A stretch of 64,000 nucleotides of DNA from Pseudomonas bananamidigenes (GCF_001679645.1 NZ_LRUN01000079.1:1-64000); one strand, 5' to 3'; positions 16,293 to 25,382 are shown, counted from the first letter of the stretch. The notes: generated by a model not told the origin, from the letters alone. A program made the numbers and translations.

Positions 16293-17726
16293 GTTCGGTC
16301 GCGTACGGCCCAGATAGCGAGAATGGCGAAGCTCGACGTCATGCAGTTCGCCGCCCAGCTCCAGCTGTTCGCGGGCATAGCGGCGAGTGGTGTTGAGCAT
16401 TCGATAACGCAGTGTTGCGCCGGATCGGTCCATCGACAGTAACGACTTCGACGCCAGTTGTTCGACCACGGCCACCAGCGTCGAAGGCGGCAACTGCGCA
16501 CAACTGATCACGCCTATGGCGGCATCCAGGGTGAATGCCGCCTTGAACACCGACAGGCGCTGCAACGCACGTTGTTCGTGCTCGCTCAGACGCTTATAGC
16601 TCCAGTCCAGAGCAGCCTTCATTGACTGGTGTCGTGGCACCGCGGTACGGCGACCTTGACTCAAAACCTGCAGTCCGTGAGCCAATTGCGCCTGAAGCCC
16701 GACCAGGGCCAGTGCATCGATCTTCGCCGCCGCCAGCTCGATCGCCAAAGGCAGACCATCGAGCCGACCGCAAATATCACGCACCGCCTCGAGGTCCTGC
16801 TCACGCAGATCGAAATCATGCTGGCGGGCCCGGGCACGGCTGACAAACAGCTGCACCGCCGAAAAACCCATGGCCTCATCGACACTATTGAGTGCCGAGG
16901 TTTTGGGAACGGTGAGCGGCGACAGTGGCTGGAGGCTTTCCAGACCAACACACAACGGAGTGCGGCTGGTGGCAAGAATCGACAGTCGGGGCGCCATGTC
17001 GAGCAATGTCTGCAGCAGGCTCCGACAGGCTTCGTGCAAGTGCTCGCAATTGTCCAGCACCAGCAAGGCATGGCGCGCCGCCAGAGTGGCGAAATCAATA
17101 TCGAGGATTTTCAGCACGCCATCGGCCAGTGGTGCTTCTTCGTCGATCAGCGACAGATCCACATGCCACACACCGTCACGAAAGTGTTGCAGCAGCAGTT
17201 CCGCCGCCCGCAACGCCACGGTGCTTTTGCCGACGCCGGCCGGTCCCGTCACCGTTATCAGTCGCGACAGCGGCAACTGCCGCACAAGACTGCCGACCAC
17301 AGAGTCGCGCCCCGTGACAGGCGTCAGCCGGGCGGGCAGGTTGTGTTGAGGCATCTGCAGGCTTTCGAACACCACTTGCGCGACGCCATCGTCATGCACC
17401 GGTGCAACAAAGCTATACCCGCGCTGCGGTAAGTTGACGATGTAGCGCTGTCCGTTCTCCCCATCGCGCAAAGCCCGGCGCAACGCAGCGATGTGTACCC
17501 GCAGGTTGATCTCTTCAACCACCGAAGTCGGCCACACCAACGCGATCAATTGCTCCTTGCTGACCACCCGCCCGGCTCGCTCGACCAGCACCTGCAATAT
17601 GTCCAGCGCACGACCGCCCATGCGCAGTTGCCGATCCCCTTCGAGGATCAGCCGCTGACGCAAATGGAACGCGTACGGACCGAAGCGCAGGACCGACGCC
17701 GCATGCAATTGGTTGAGGCTGTTCAT
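16254..17726 (-). CDS. Short winged-helix / STAND-ATPase regulator, paralog of its neighbour
   Basis: A 490-residue protein with the same first two domains as the gene at 13500. The winged helix is at about 10-110 (RFGPYAFHLRQRLILEGDRQ; EEINLRVHIAALRRALRDG; RYIVNLPQRGYSFVAP). The ATPase is at about 130-450 (Walker A GPAGVGKST, Walker B ALLVLDNCEHLHEA, LATSRTPL, GLPLAIELAA). It ends about where the 930-residue paralog starts its long helical tail, so the sensor part is absent. The start at 17726 matches the paralog; an upstream in-frame start adds 14 residues without support. The stop codon lies inside the 3' end of the convergent paralog. It may be a natural short form or a gene shortened by local rearrangement. 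Confidence 0.88.
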   Translation of the reverse strand: MNSLNQLHAASVLRFGPYAFHLRQRLILEGDRQLRMGGRALDILQVLVERAGRVVSKEQLIALVWPTSVVEEINLRVHIAALRRALRDGENGQRYIVNLPQRGYSFVAPVHDDGVAQVVFESLQMPQHNLPARLTPVTGRDSVVGSLVRQLPLSRLITVTGPAGVGKSTVALRAAELLLQHFRDGVWHVDLSLIDEEAPLADGVLKILDIDFATLAARHALLVLDNCEHLHEACRSLLQTLLDMAPRLSILATSRTPLCVGLESLQPLSPLTVPKTSALNSVDEAMGFSAVQLFVSRARARQHDFDLREQDLEAVRDICGRLDGLPLAIELAAAKIDALALVGLQAQLAHGLQVLSQGRRTAVPRHQSMKAALDWSYKRLSEHEQRALQRLSVFKAAFTLDAAIGVISCAQLPPSTLVAVVEQLASKSLLSMDRSGATLRYRMLNTTRRYAREQLELGGELHDVELRHSRYLGRTRPNSRDRLIAQFVEQ

Positions 17727-17816
17727 GTCCGTTATCTTGGCAGGCCTGGATGACGGTACAACCATCACGCGGGGCGCAACACGGACATCCGGGTGCCCGT
17801 GACGGACAGAACGGCC

Positions 17817-18767
17817 CTAGCTGAACTGTTCGCGGTATTGGGTCGGCGTCAGCCCGAGCTTTTCGCCGAACAGGAAACGCATGTGGCGCACGCTGCCGAA
17901 ACCGCTCTTGTAGGCCACCGTTTTCAATGGCAGATCGCCGGTTTCCAGCAGATTGCGCGCGCAATCGATGCGCGCGCTTTGCAGGAACTCCATGGGCGTC
18001 ATGCCGACCTCACGGGAGAACACCCGCGCGAAATGCCGCGTGCTCATGTTCGCCAGGCTGGCCATGCGCTCTATGGTGAAGACTTCCTCGAGATGTTCCA
18101 GAACGTGATTCTGGACCCGCGTAATGGGCGTTTCGTGGGGGGCCACGGCTGCCATCAGCGGACTGAACTGCGCCTGCCCGCCCTGGCGTTTCATGACCAC
18201 CAGCAGCACTTTGGCCACGTCCTGGGCGATTTTCTTGCCGTGATCGCGGGCCACCACCGCCAGCGCCAGATCGATGCCGGCGGTGACGCCACCAGAGGTG
18301 ATCAGGTTGCGGTCTTCGACAAAGATCTGGTCAGTCGCGACATCTGCCTTTGGAAAGCCTTTGATCAGGCGTTCCGTGTAGTTCCAGTGAGTGGTCACAC
18401 GATAACCATCGAGCAGACCGGCGTAACCCAGCACGAACGCTCCCGTGCAAATGGAGCCATAGCGCTCGGCCCGACTCACCGCTCCTTTGAGCCAGTCCAG
18501 CAAGGGTGGGCACTTTTTGTTGTAGGCACCCGGGCCACCCGGAACCAGCAGCAAGTCATAACGCCCGGCCGCTTCATCGAAGTGCCCGTCGGTGTGCACC
18601 AGGACACCATTGGAGGCGCGCAGCGGCCCACGTTCAGTCCCCAAAAGCGTCAGTTGGTAGTGATCGTCTGGCTTGAGATAGCGGTTGGCAACCGAAAACA
18701 CCTCCATCGGCCCCGCCATATCGAGCAAAAGAAACTCTGGAAACAACACCATTGCCACGGTTTTCAT
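17817..18767 (-). CDS. GlxA-type AraC regulator with DJ-1/PfpI domain
   Basis: A 316-residue regulator. The N-terminal DJ-1/PfpI fold (about 1-180) has the nucleophile-elbow Cys in YGSICTGAFVLGYAGLLDG near residue 100. The C-terminal AraC double helix-turn-helix (about 215-312) includes IERMASLANMSTRHFARVFSREVG and LKTVAYKSGFGSVRHMRFLFGEKLG. Members of this family include regulators of arginine, glycine-betaine and carnitine use; the ligand here is not evident. It is divergent from the pirin gene, and a 14-bp palindrome lies in the 213-base region between them. Confidence 0.93.
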   Translation of the reverse strand: MKTVAMVLFPEFLLLDMAGPMEVFSVANRYLKPDDHYQLTLLGTERGPLRASNGVLVHTDGHFDEAAGRYDLLLVPGGPGAYNKKCPPLLDWLKGAVSRAERYGSICTGAFVLGYAGLLDGYRVTTHWNYTERLIKGFPKADVATDQIFVEDRNLITSGGVTAGIDLALAVVARDHGKKIAQDVAKVLLVVMKRQGGQAQFSPLMAAVAPHETPITRVQNHVLEHLEEVFTIERMASLANMSTRHFARVFSREVGMTPMEFLQSARIDCARNLLETGDLPLKTVAYKSGFGSVRHMRFLFGEKLGLTPTQYREQFS

Positions 18768-18921
18768 GAGCAGACATCACTGAAATCAATGAACAGTTAT
18801 AAGTTGCAGCATTATGGCCAAGTACAGAGCAAACGTTGCGAAAGATTGCGTGAACGGGCGCACAAGACTGTCAACTCTAAAGGGACAGTATTTCAATTTA
18901 TAGCTACTTATTGCATTCCAC

Positions 18922-18935
18922 GGTTACCAGTAACC
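18922..18935. promoter_or_regulatory. Perfect 14-bp palindrome upstream of pirin gene
   Basis: GGTTACCAGTAACC reads as GGTTAC-CA-GTAACC, a dyad with 6-bp arms, 46 bases before the pirin start and 155 bases from the GlxA-type regulator start. It could be an operator for either gene. Confidence 0.4.
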
Positions 18936-18980
18936 TTCTCCTCACTTGGACGAATCAACGTCCTGAAAGGAGATTTCATC

Positions 18981-19703
18981 ATGCTGACCCTTCGCAAAGC
19001 CTCCGACCGTGGTCTGGCCAATCATGGCTGGTTGAAGTCATTCCACACCTTTTCTTTCGCCAGTTACCGGGATCCGCGTGAACAAGGCTTTTCCGACCTG
19101 CTGGTGATCAACGATGACCGCGTCGCCGCCGGTAAAGGCTTCGGCCAGCACCCACACCGCGACATGGAGATTTTCTCCTACGTACTCGAGGGTGCGCTGG
19201 AACACAAGGACACGCTCGGCACCGGCTCGGTGATCCGGCCTGGCGACGTGCAACTGATGAGCGCCGGCAGTGGCGTGGCGCACAGCGAGTTCAACCACTC
19301 GCAGACTCGGCCTGTGCACTTCCTGCAGATCTGGATCGTGCCGGACGTCAGCGGAGCCAAACCACGCTATCAACAGGAACACTTCAGCGAACAGAAAAAA
19401 CGCGGTCGCCTGCAACTGATCATCTCGCCCGAGGGCAGCAACGGTTCGCTCAAGGTACGTCAGGATGCACGGGTGTACGCCGGGCTGTTCGATGGCCGGG
19501 AAAGCGCCACGCTCGAGCTGCCTGCAAACCGCTATGCCTACGTGCACGTAGCTCGGGGCAGCGTTGAACTGAACGGGGTGTCGTTGAAAGAAGGCGACGG
19601 TGTCCGTATTCGAGAAGAACAGGCGCTGACCCTGAGCAATGGCCAGGATGCCGAAGTTCTGGTGTTCGACCTGCGGCCGCAAGAGCTGCCGGAAATGCCA
19701 TGA
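18981..19703 (+). CDS. Pirin-family bicupin (YhhW-like)
   Basis: A 240-residue pirin. The N-terminal cupin has the metal-binding histidines in GFGQHPHRDMEIFSYVLEG (near 57-62) and the following GSGVAHSEFN motif with His and Glu. The C-terminal cupin carries no full metal set. Length and sequence are close to E. coli YhhW, which has quercetin dioxygenase activity in vitro; other pirins act as redox-sensing cofactors. The start at 18981 follows AAAGGAGA, whereas the open frame continues far upstream without meaning. It is divergent from the GlxA-type regulator and ends before a small terminator. Confidence 0.9.
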   Translation: MLTLRKASDRGLANHGWLKSFHTFSFASYRDPREQGFSDLLVINDDRVAAGKGFGQHPHRDMEIFSYVLEGALEHKDTLGTGSVIRPGDVQLMSAGSGVAHSEFNHSQTRPVHFLQIWIVPDVSGAKPRYQQEHFSEQKKRGRLQLIISPEGSNGSLKVRQDARVYAGLFDGRESATLELPANRYAYVHVARGSVELNGVSLKEGDGVRIREEQALTLSNGQDAEVLVFDLRPQELPEMP

Positions 19704-19724
19704 GTCGATAGTTTTCATCGTTAG

Positions 19725-19753
19725 AAAAAACGGCCTTCGTTGAAGGCGTTTTT
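19725..19753. terminator. Bidirectional rho-independent terminator
   Basis: Stem GCCTTC/GAAGGC (19733-19738 and 19742-19747) with an A-run on one side and Ts on the other. It lies between the convergent pirin and LysR genes. Confidence 0.8.
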
Positions 19754-19832
19754 CATTCTGCGTAAAAGTCGGCAGCACTGCCGGCGCCGGAAGCGTTTCT
19801 TGTCTCGATAAGGCCTGCACGGCATTCATGGA

Positions 19833-20708
19833 CTATTCATTCTCCAGCGCAAACGCCTCGACAATCTGCTCGATCACCGCCCTGACCCGCGCGGTATGGC
19901 GCAAGTCCGCATGGGTCACCAACCACACTTCATAAGGCAACGGACGTGTGCGCTCCGGCCATAGCCTGACCAGCCCATCACGTTCGCCCATGTAGACCGG
20001 GATTTCTCCTATACCCAGCCCGGCGGCAATCGATCGTCTTACCAGCAGGCTGGAGCTCAGGCCGGCGACGATACGCCCGCGCGTCACGGGTTCGCAGACC
20101 AGGGTCAGGTCCTGCCTGCCTTGCAGATACGGCTGATATACCACCAGATCGTGGCCCTCGAACGCACTGCCCGGAGTCGGCACCCCGTGACTGTCGACAT
20201 ACATCTGTGAGGCAAACAACCCCACCGGCCAACGCGCGATGCGCCGGGCGATCAGGTTCGGGTTGTCCGGACGGGTGTTGCGCACGGCGATGTCCGCTTC
20301 GCGTTTGGCCAGACTGAGGATCTGCGTGGAGGCGTCCAGATGCACGCGCACATCCGGATGCTGTTCGTGCAACCGCGCGATAGCCGGGATCAGGAAATCG
20401 ATGGCCAGCGAATCCGTGGTGCTGACCCGCACACTGCCGGTCAGGCGATCGTCCAGGCCCTGGATACGTCGTTCCAGCTCCAGCGCCGAATGCTCCATTT
20501 TTTCCACCGAGCGGAGCGCGGCTTCGCCGACTGCCGTCAGCGCATACCCCTCGGAGGTACGCAGGAACAAGGTTGCGCCCAACGACTTTTCCAATGCCGT
20601 GATACGTCGCCCGACCGTCGCTTGGTCCACGCCCAGCACGCGCGCGGCGCCGCGCAATGTCGACTCGCGGCAGACCGCAAGAAACACACGTGCATCATCC
20701 CAGTTCAT
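19833..20708 (-). CDS. LysR-family transcriptional regulator
   Basis: A 291-residue LysR protein. The helix-turn-helix (about 3-60) includes MNWDDARVFLAVCRESTLRG and AARVLGVDQATVGRRITALEKSLG, and the effector domain covers about 88-288. The form WDDARVFLAV is typical of a LysR branch whose members usually control a divergent transporter or oxidoreductase. Here the divergent genes are an MFS transporter and a quinone oxidoreductase. The start at 20708 is chosen over 20720 to give the usual short N-terminus. A dyad TGATGC-N6-GCATCA lies just upstream. Confidence 0.92.
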   Translation of the reverse strand: MNWDDARVFLAVCRESTLRGAARVLGVDQATVGRRITALEKSLGATLFLRTSEGYALTAVGEAALRSVEKMEHSALELERRIQGLDDRLTGSVRVSTTDSLAIDFLIPAIARLHEQHPDVRVHLDASTQILSLAKREADIAVRNTRPDNPNLIARRIARWPVGLFASQMYVDSHGVPTPGSAFEGHDLVVYQPYLQGRQDLTLVCEPVTRGRIVAGLSSSLLVRRSIAAGLGIGEIPVYMGERDGLVRLWPERTRPLPYEVWLVTHADLRHTARVRAVIEQIVEAFALENE

Positions 20709-20720
20709 ACCGTTCCCCAT

Positions 20721-20738
20721 TGATGCATAAACGCATCA
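20721..20738. promoter_or_regulatory. LysR-box candidate dyad
   Basis: TGATGCATAAACGCATCA has perfect 6-bp arms around a 6-base centre. It lies 13 bases upstream of the LysR start and 82 bases before the MFS start, the usual place for a LysR-type operator shared by divergent genes. Confidence 0.5.
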
Positions 20739-20819
20739 CTATCACGCAAACTCGCTGCATTTCAGCAGCAACGTTAGCCGATATGCTGGACGCCATAAAC
20801 CTTTCACAGGATTGCCGTC

Positions 20820-22040
20820 ATGCGTACATCAACTGCTTCGCCCGAGCGGCCGGACACGAGTATCTGGCTGGCGATTTTCGCCGGACTCTGCGCCAGCCTG
20901 GTCAGCATCGGTCTGGCGCGTTTTGCCTACACGCCGCTGATCCCAGCGCTGATTCAGGCGCAGTGGTTTTCCACCCATGATGTCGTTTATCTCGGCGCGG
21001 CCAACCTGGTCGGTTACCTGATCGGCGCCCTCCTGGGCCGTCCGCTTGCACGACGGCTGACTCAGAGAAACGCTCTGCGTCTGATGATGCTGGCGGTGAC
21101 CGTGGCGTTTTTCGCTTGTGCTTACCCCGTATCGGTGAGCTGGTATTTCGGCTGGCGCCTGCTGTCCGGAATCGCAGGTGGGGCCATCATGGTGCTGGTG
21201 GCCGCGACCGTATTGCCTCATGTACCGGCCGCGCGCAAAGGACTGGCCAGCGGAGCGATTTTCCTCGGCATCGGACTGGGCATCGCCGGCTCGGGCACGA
21301 TTGTTCCGTTGCTGTTGAACCTGGGCCTGCAAGCGACCTGGCTGGGACTGGGCACCTTGTCGCTGGCACTGACGGCTATGAGCTGGTTCGGCTGGCCCTC
21401 GGAACTGCCCCAGTCAACCGTCGCAACGGCTCAGGCAGAACCGGAAGAGCCGACACCACCTGCTGTTTATCTGCTGTTTGCCCAGTATGCGTTCATGGCT
21501 GCCGGGCTGGTGCCGGCCATGGTTTTCCTGGTGGATTACGTTGCCCGTGGACTGGGCGCCGGCGCGCACGTCGGCGCGCTGGTCTGGATCATGTACGGTC
21601 TGGGTGCCATCGTCGGCCCGGTGAGTCATGGCTTTCTCGCTGATCATCTCGGCGCGCGGACCAGCATTCGTCTCGTGTTGGTGGTGCAAGCGATCACCCT
21701 TGGCTTGCTGGCCATTTCGCATTCGTTCCTGGCGCTGGCACTGCTGGCAGTGATCCTCGGCTCGTTTCCGCCGGGCATCGTTCCGCTGGCGTTGGCCCGG
21801 GTGCATGAGCTGGTGCCGGATCACCATCGCCAACAGGTGGCGTGGAGCCGGGCCACCGTGTCGTTCGCCACATTTCAGGCGCTGGCCGGCTTCGCCTACT
21901 CGGCGCTGTTCAACGCCACGGGCGGACAGCATGTATTGCTCTTCGAGATTGCGGGCGGTGCCATCGTGATCGCGCTGATACTTGAGCACGCCATGAAACT
22001 GCTGCCCTCCTGCGGCGAACAACGCTGCTGCGCGCAATGA
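20820..22040 (+). CDS. YbfB/YjiJ-family MFS transporter
   Basis: A 406-residue transporter with about twelve hydrophobic helices. The first helices read WLAIFAGLCASLVSIGLARFAYTPLIPALI, which is the signature of the YbfB/YjiJ group, and the loop GRPLARRLTQRNALRL follows helix 2-3. The substrate is unknown. It is divergent from a LysR gene and is followed 64 bases later by a quinone oxidoreductase on the same strand, so it likely belongs to a small LysR-controlled unit that exports or imports a compound and reduces it. Confidence 0.88.
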   Translation: MRTSTASPERPDTSIWLAIFAGLCASLVSIGLARFAYTPLIPALIQAQWFSTHDVVYLGAANLVGYLIGALLGRPLARRLTQRNALRLMMLAVTVAFFACAYPVSVSWYFGWRLLSGIAGGAIMVLVAATVLPHVPAARKGLASGAIFLGIGLGIAGSGTIVPLLLNLGLQATWLGLGTLSLALTAMSWFGWPSELPQSTVATAQAEPEEPTPPAVYLLFAQYAFMAAGLVPAMVFLVDYVARGLGAGAHVGALVWIMYGLGAIVGPVSHGFLADHLGARTSIRLVLVVQAITLGLLAISHSFLALALLAVILGSFPPGIVPLALARVHELVPDHHRQQVAWSRATVSFATFQALAGFAYSALFNATGGQHVLLFEIAGGAIVIALILEHAMKLLPSCGEQRCCAQ

Positions 22041-22104
22041 CGGGAATCATTTGACCCTGACTGCGCTCCCATCTACTGATCATTTGTTTTATGAGGACTC
22101 GAAA

Positions 22105-23103
22105 ATGACGTTGCCCACTGAAATGACCCGAATCGAAATCACCGAACCGGGCGGGCCCGAGGTTCTGCAATCCCGACGCGTCCCGCTGCCGATCGCCGCA
22201 CAAGGTGAAATACTGATCCGCGTACACGCCGCCGGCATCAATCGCCCCGATGCCCTGCAACGCGCCGGCAAGTACCCGATGAAGCCTGGCATGAATCCGA
22301 TTCCGGGCCTTGAAGTGGCCGGCGAGGTTGTGGCGATTGGCAACGGTGTCAGCATGTTCGCGGTGGGTGATCGGGTCTGCGCGCTGACCAATGGCGGAGG
22401 TTACGCCGAGTACTGCACAGTCCCGGCTGGCCAGGCTCTGCCGATCCCCGGCGGGCTGGGCTGGATTCAGGCGGCGGCCATTCCTGAAACCTTTTTCACC
22501 GTGTGGGCCAACCTGTTCGGTCTTGGTGCTGCCAGCCGTGGAAAACGTGTCTTGATCCACGGAGGCACCAGCGGCATCGGCACCACCGCGCTGATGCTGT
22601 GCCGCGAGTTCGGCATCGAAGCTTTCGCCACCGCAGGCAGCCCCGACAAATGTGAGGCCATCCGTGAATTGGGCGGTAAGCCGATCAACTATCGCGAGCA
22701 GGATTTCGCGGCCGTGATCGCCGAACAAACCAACGGCCAGGGCGTCAATGTGATCCTCGACATCATGGGCGGCTCGTATCTGAATCCCAACCTCAAGGCG
22801 TTGGCGATGGATGGACGCCTGGTCATGCTTGGTTTTCTCGGCGGCGCCCGTGCCAACGATGTCGATCTGCTGAGCATTCTCGGTAAACGTGCCGTGGTCA
22901 CAGGCTCTTTATTGCGCGCTCGCACAAGCGCGGAAAAAGCCGACATTGCCGCACAGTTGCGTGAACACGTCTGGCCGGTACTGGCGGCCGGGCGTTGCCT
23001 GCCGATGATCGACAAGGTCTACCCGCTTCTCGACGCCGCTCAGGCTCACGCGCACATGGAGATGGGTGACCACATCGGCAAGATCGTGTTGAACGTGGCC
23101 TGA
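22105..23103 (+). CDS. NAD(P)H:quinone oxidoreductase (zinc-free MDR family)
   Basis: A 332-residue medium-chain reductase of the quinone-oxidoreductase type. The GroES-like N-terminal part includes IRVHAAGINRPDALQRAGKY, and the Rossmann part has the NADPH loop VLIHGGTSGIGTTALMLCREFG near residue 150 and GVNVILDIMGGSYLNPNLKAL. The zinc ligands of alcohol dehydrogenases are absent. It is close to the PIG3/QOR branch. The start at 22105 follows ATGAGGA; an upstream in-frame start lacks family support. It probably shares a transcript with the MFS gene and reduces quinones or enones. Confidence 0.9.
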   Translation: MTLPTEMTRIEITEPGGPEVLQSRRVPLPIAAQGEILIRVHAAGINRPDALQRAGKYPMKPGMNPIPGLEVAGEVVAIGNGVSMFAVGDRVCALTNGGGYAEYCTVPAGQALPIPGGLGWIQAAAIPETFFTVWANLFGLGAASRGKRVLIHGGTSGIGTTALMLCREFGIEAFATAGSPDKCEAIRELGGKPINYREQDFAAVIAEQTNGQGVNVILDIMGGSYLNPNLKALAMDGRLVMLGFLGGARANDVDLLSILGKRAVVTGSLLRARTSAEKADIAAQLREHVWPVLAAGRCLPMIDKVYPLLDAAQAHAHMEMGDHIGKIVLNVA

Positions 23104-23214
23104 GCCACAGCATCGTTTTGTAATGATTGCAGGCGGGCGACGATCGAAATTGTCACGCGGGGATAGGTGCTTCTGGTAAAAAGCTTCTTTGTCCGTGCTC
23201 TGGTGAACCGTTTA

Positions 23215-24159
23215 ATGTTTCTCGCCTTCATGACCGGGCTTCGACGCCGCCGCCTGGCGTTCGCGTGCATGGCCGCCCTGATCATCGGCCTGCCAGCCAG
23301 TTGCGCCGTACTGGAGCACACCGAACGCAAGCTGCTGTTTCGCATCGAACCGGGTACGGCGGGCTGGTATCACGGATTACCCAATACCGTTCAGGAACTC
23401 GACCTGCAACCCAAAACCTTCAAGGCCGGACAAAACATTCACGCCTGGTGGTGGCCGGCGGAGCGAGCCAATGCGCCAGCCATCCTCTACCTGCACGGCG
23501 TGCGCTGGAACCTGACCGGGCAACTGTTCCGCATCGAACAATTGCGTGCAGCGGGGTATTCGGTACTGGCCATCGATTATCGCGGTTTTGGACAAAGCCG
23601 TGGCGACCTGCCTTCGGAAAGCACCGTCTATGAAGATGCCCGGGTGGCCTGGGAGCGCTTTCAGCTGTTACAGCCCGACCCGGACAAGCGCCTGATCTAC
23701 GGGCACTCCCTCGGTGGTGCGGTCGCCATCGATCTGGCCGCCGAACTGGGCCGGGATGCGGCCGGCAACCACATGCGCCTGCCCGTCCGTGGTCTGATCA
23801 TTGAATCCACCTTTACATCATTGGCCGACGTTGCCGCCGCCGTAGCCGATACCTCCCTTCCCGTTCGCTGGTTGCTGTCGCAGAAATTCGATTCCATCGA
23901 CAAGATCGCTGACATCCATATGCCGTTGCTGGTGGTGCATGGCCTGGCCGATACATTTGTCCCATCGCGTTTCAGCGAGCAACTGTTCGCCGCCGCCAGA
24001 CAACCCAAAAAACTGCTGCTTGTTCCCGGCGGAACACACAACAACAGCATGGCACTGGGCGGGCAAAACTATCGCAAAGCCATAGACACCTTGATGCAGA
24101 CAAGGCCTGACGGGCACGTGGCAAGAGCAACGCTGCCCAGCAGCCCGGGCGACTCCTGA
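23215..24159 (+). CDS. Membrane-anchored or exported alpha/beta hydrolase
   Basis: A 314-residue hydrolase of the BEM46/ABHD-like group. The N-terminus has a basic and hydrophobic signal (LRRRRLAFACMAALIIGLPASCAV) that could be a signal anchor or a weak lipoprotein signal, since the Cys is preceded by PAS. The oxyanion-region motif is LYLHGVRWNLTG, the nucleophile elbow is IYGHSLGGAVAID, and the acid and His lie in VVHGLADTFVP and PGGTHNNSM. The start at 23215 has GGTGA nine bases upstream; a GTG at 23167 and an ATG at 23230 are alternatives. The substrate is unknown. It runs in the same direction as the quinone oxidoreductase but is 111 bases away. Confidence 0.8.
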   Translation: MFLAFMTGLRRRRLAFACMAALIIGLPASCAVLEHTERKLLFRIEPGTAGWYHGLPNTVQELDLQPKTFKAGQNIHAWWWPAERANAPAILYLHGVRWNLTGQLFRIEQLRAAGYSVLAIDYRGFGQSRGDLPSESTVYEDARVAWERFQLLQPDPDKRLIYGHSLGGAVAIDLAAELGRDAAGNHMRLPVRGLIIESTFTSLADVAAAVADTSLPVRWLLSQKFDSIDKIADIHMPLLVVHGLADTFVPSRFSEQLFAAARQPKKLLLVPGGTHNNSMALGGQNYRKAIDTLMQTRPDGHVARATLPSSPGDS

Positions 24160-24310
24160 AAGTAGAGACCATCGGTCATCCCGAAGAAAAATATGGCTGC
24201 ATCCGCTGGTAATTCTTCTATCTGACGCTTTGCTGGATGAGGTCAATCCTTCACGTGGCTTCGGCACACCCGGCCGCGCCACGTTTCACAACCTGCCCGG
24301 GAGCACAAAC

Positions 24311-24724
24311 ATGAAAATCAACCCATACCTGATCTTCAACGGCGATTGCCGTGCGGCCTTCACGTTCTACGAGCAATGCCTGCAAGGCAAACTCGAGGCA
24401 ATGATGACTTTCGGCGAAACACCTGCGGCCGAGCATGTACCGAAAGAACATCACAATCTGATCATTCATACCTGCCTGAAGGTCGGCGATCAGATGCTCA
24501 TGGCTTCAGACACCACACCCGACCGCCCGACCCAGGGCATGAGCGGTTGTTCGATTTCCCTGAACGTCGAAACCATCGCCGAAGCCGAAAGGGTCTTCAA
24601 CGCCCTGGCCAAAGACGGACGAGTGGACATGCCGCTGGAAGCCACCTTCTGGGCCGCACGCTTCGGCATGCTGGTGGACAAGTTTGGTGTCGCGTGGATG
24701 GTCAATTGCGAAAGCGACAAGTAG
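24311..24724 (+). CDS. PhnB-like VOC-family protein
   Basis: A 137-residue protein of the glyoxalase/VOC fold in its PhnB/YjdN form: start MKINPYLIFNGDCRAAFTFY, mid stretch GDQMLMASDTT, end GMLVDKFGVAWMVNCE. PhnB-type proteins are dimers of unproven function (3-demethylubiquinone-methyltransferase-like in older annotation). The start at 24311 is supported by the conserved N-terminus, though only a weak GGGAGC ribosome binding site is visible. A hairpin after the stop probably serves the gene on the other strand. Confidence 0.9.
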   Translation: MKINPYLIFNGDCRAAFTFYEQCLQGKLEAMMTFGETPAAEHVPKEHHNLIIHTCLKVGDQMLMASDTTPDRPTQGMSGCSISLNVETIAEAERVFNALAKDGRVDMPLEATFWAARFGMLVDKFGVAWMVNCESDK

Positions 24725-24745
24725 CGCCACATTTGCGCGAGGCAT

Positions 24746-24775
24746 GAAAAAGCCCAACCTTCATCAGGTTGGGCC
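24746..24775 (-). terminator. Rho-independent terminator
   Basis: Stem GCCCAACCT/AGGTTGGGC (24752-24760 and 24766-24774), followed on the minus strand by TTTTT. It lies just after the stop of the small secreted protein gene at 24781. Confidence 0.85.
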
Positions 24776-24780
24776 TGTGC

Positions 24781-25110
24781 TTATCGCTGAGCCAGTTCAT
24801 GTCTCACGCATTGCTCATAGTATGTTTGCTTGACTGCGGAGGGCTTGAGCCGAGAAGTGCTGTTGTAGGTCTGCTCTGTGATCCCCATCGCCGTCATCCG
24901 CATCCACGGCTGTTGAAACTTGCGTACCTGCAAGCGCTTTCGGGCGCCATAAAGGGAAATCCCCGACAGCTTCGATTGCTGCGCGCCAGCCGCGATGTCC
25001 GAACCCCAGGTACAAGCAAAACGATGGCTCTTGCTCAGCTCTCTCGCTTGGGTGTCCAGCGCGACCAGGGCCAGGGAAATCACTGCAACAGTGATGACAA
25101 TCGTCCGCAT
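24781..25110 (-). CDS. Small secreted protein, function unknown
   Basis: A 109-residue protein with a clear signal peptide (MRTIVITVAVISLALVALDTQA, cleavage after TQA). The mature part has two Cys (HRFACTWGSD and YYEQCVRHE) that could form a disulfide. I do not recognise a domain. Support for a real gene: signal peptide, a terminator directly after the stop, and two tidy intergenic borders. It lies next to tRNA-Pro and reads in the same direction. Confidence 0.65.
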   Translation of the reverse strand: MRTIVITVAVISLALVALDTQARELSKSHRFACTWGSDIAAGAQQSKLSGISLYGARKRLQVRKFQQPWMRMTAMGITEQTYNSTSRLKPSAVKQTYYEQCVRHELAQR

Positions 25111-25260
25111 ATGGTCAACCTAACCTTTTGAAAAAAGGCGAGTTTGCCGGTATCGAACACAATCGGGGGCCAGCAGTTTGCCGCCTGTTGGCCTTGGGTG
25201 CTGACTTCAATTATCAACCAGAGGAAAACGGGATGATCCTCCGCAAAAGTCCCTGGGCAT

Positions 25261-25289
25261 GAAAAAGCCCAACTCGCTAAAGTTGGGCT
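25261..25289 (-). terminator. Rho-independent terminator of tRNA-Pro
   Basis: Stem AGCCCAACT/AGTTGGGCT (25266-25274 and 25281-25289), with a T-run on the minus strand, 17 bases after the tRNA 3' end. Confidence 0.85.
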
Positions 25290-25305
25290 AAGTCATTGAA
25301 TTATA

Positions 25306-25382
25306 TGGTCGGGACGGAGTGATTCGAACACTCGACCCCTAGCACCCCATGCTAGTGCGCTACCGGACTGCGCTACGCCCCG
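25306..25382 (-). tRNA. tRNA-Pro (GGG)
   Basis: A 77-base cloverleaf on the minus strand with acceptor CGGGGCG/CGTCCCG, anticodon stem CTAGC/GCTAG and loop ATGGGGT (anticodon GGG), T-arm TTCGAAT and encoded CCA. Confidence 0.96.

Noticed and set aside
17793..18980. Upstream extension of the pirin frame
   Set aside because: It is antisense to the GlxA-type regulator and lacks any match to pirins; the ribosome binding site and family N-terminus fix the start at 18981.
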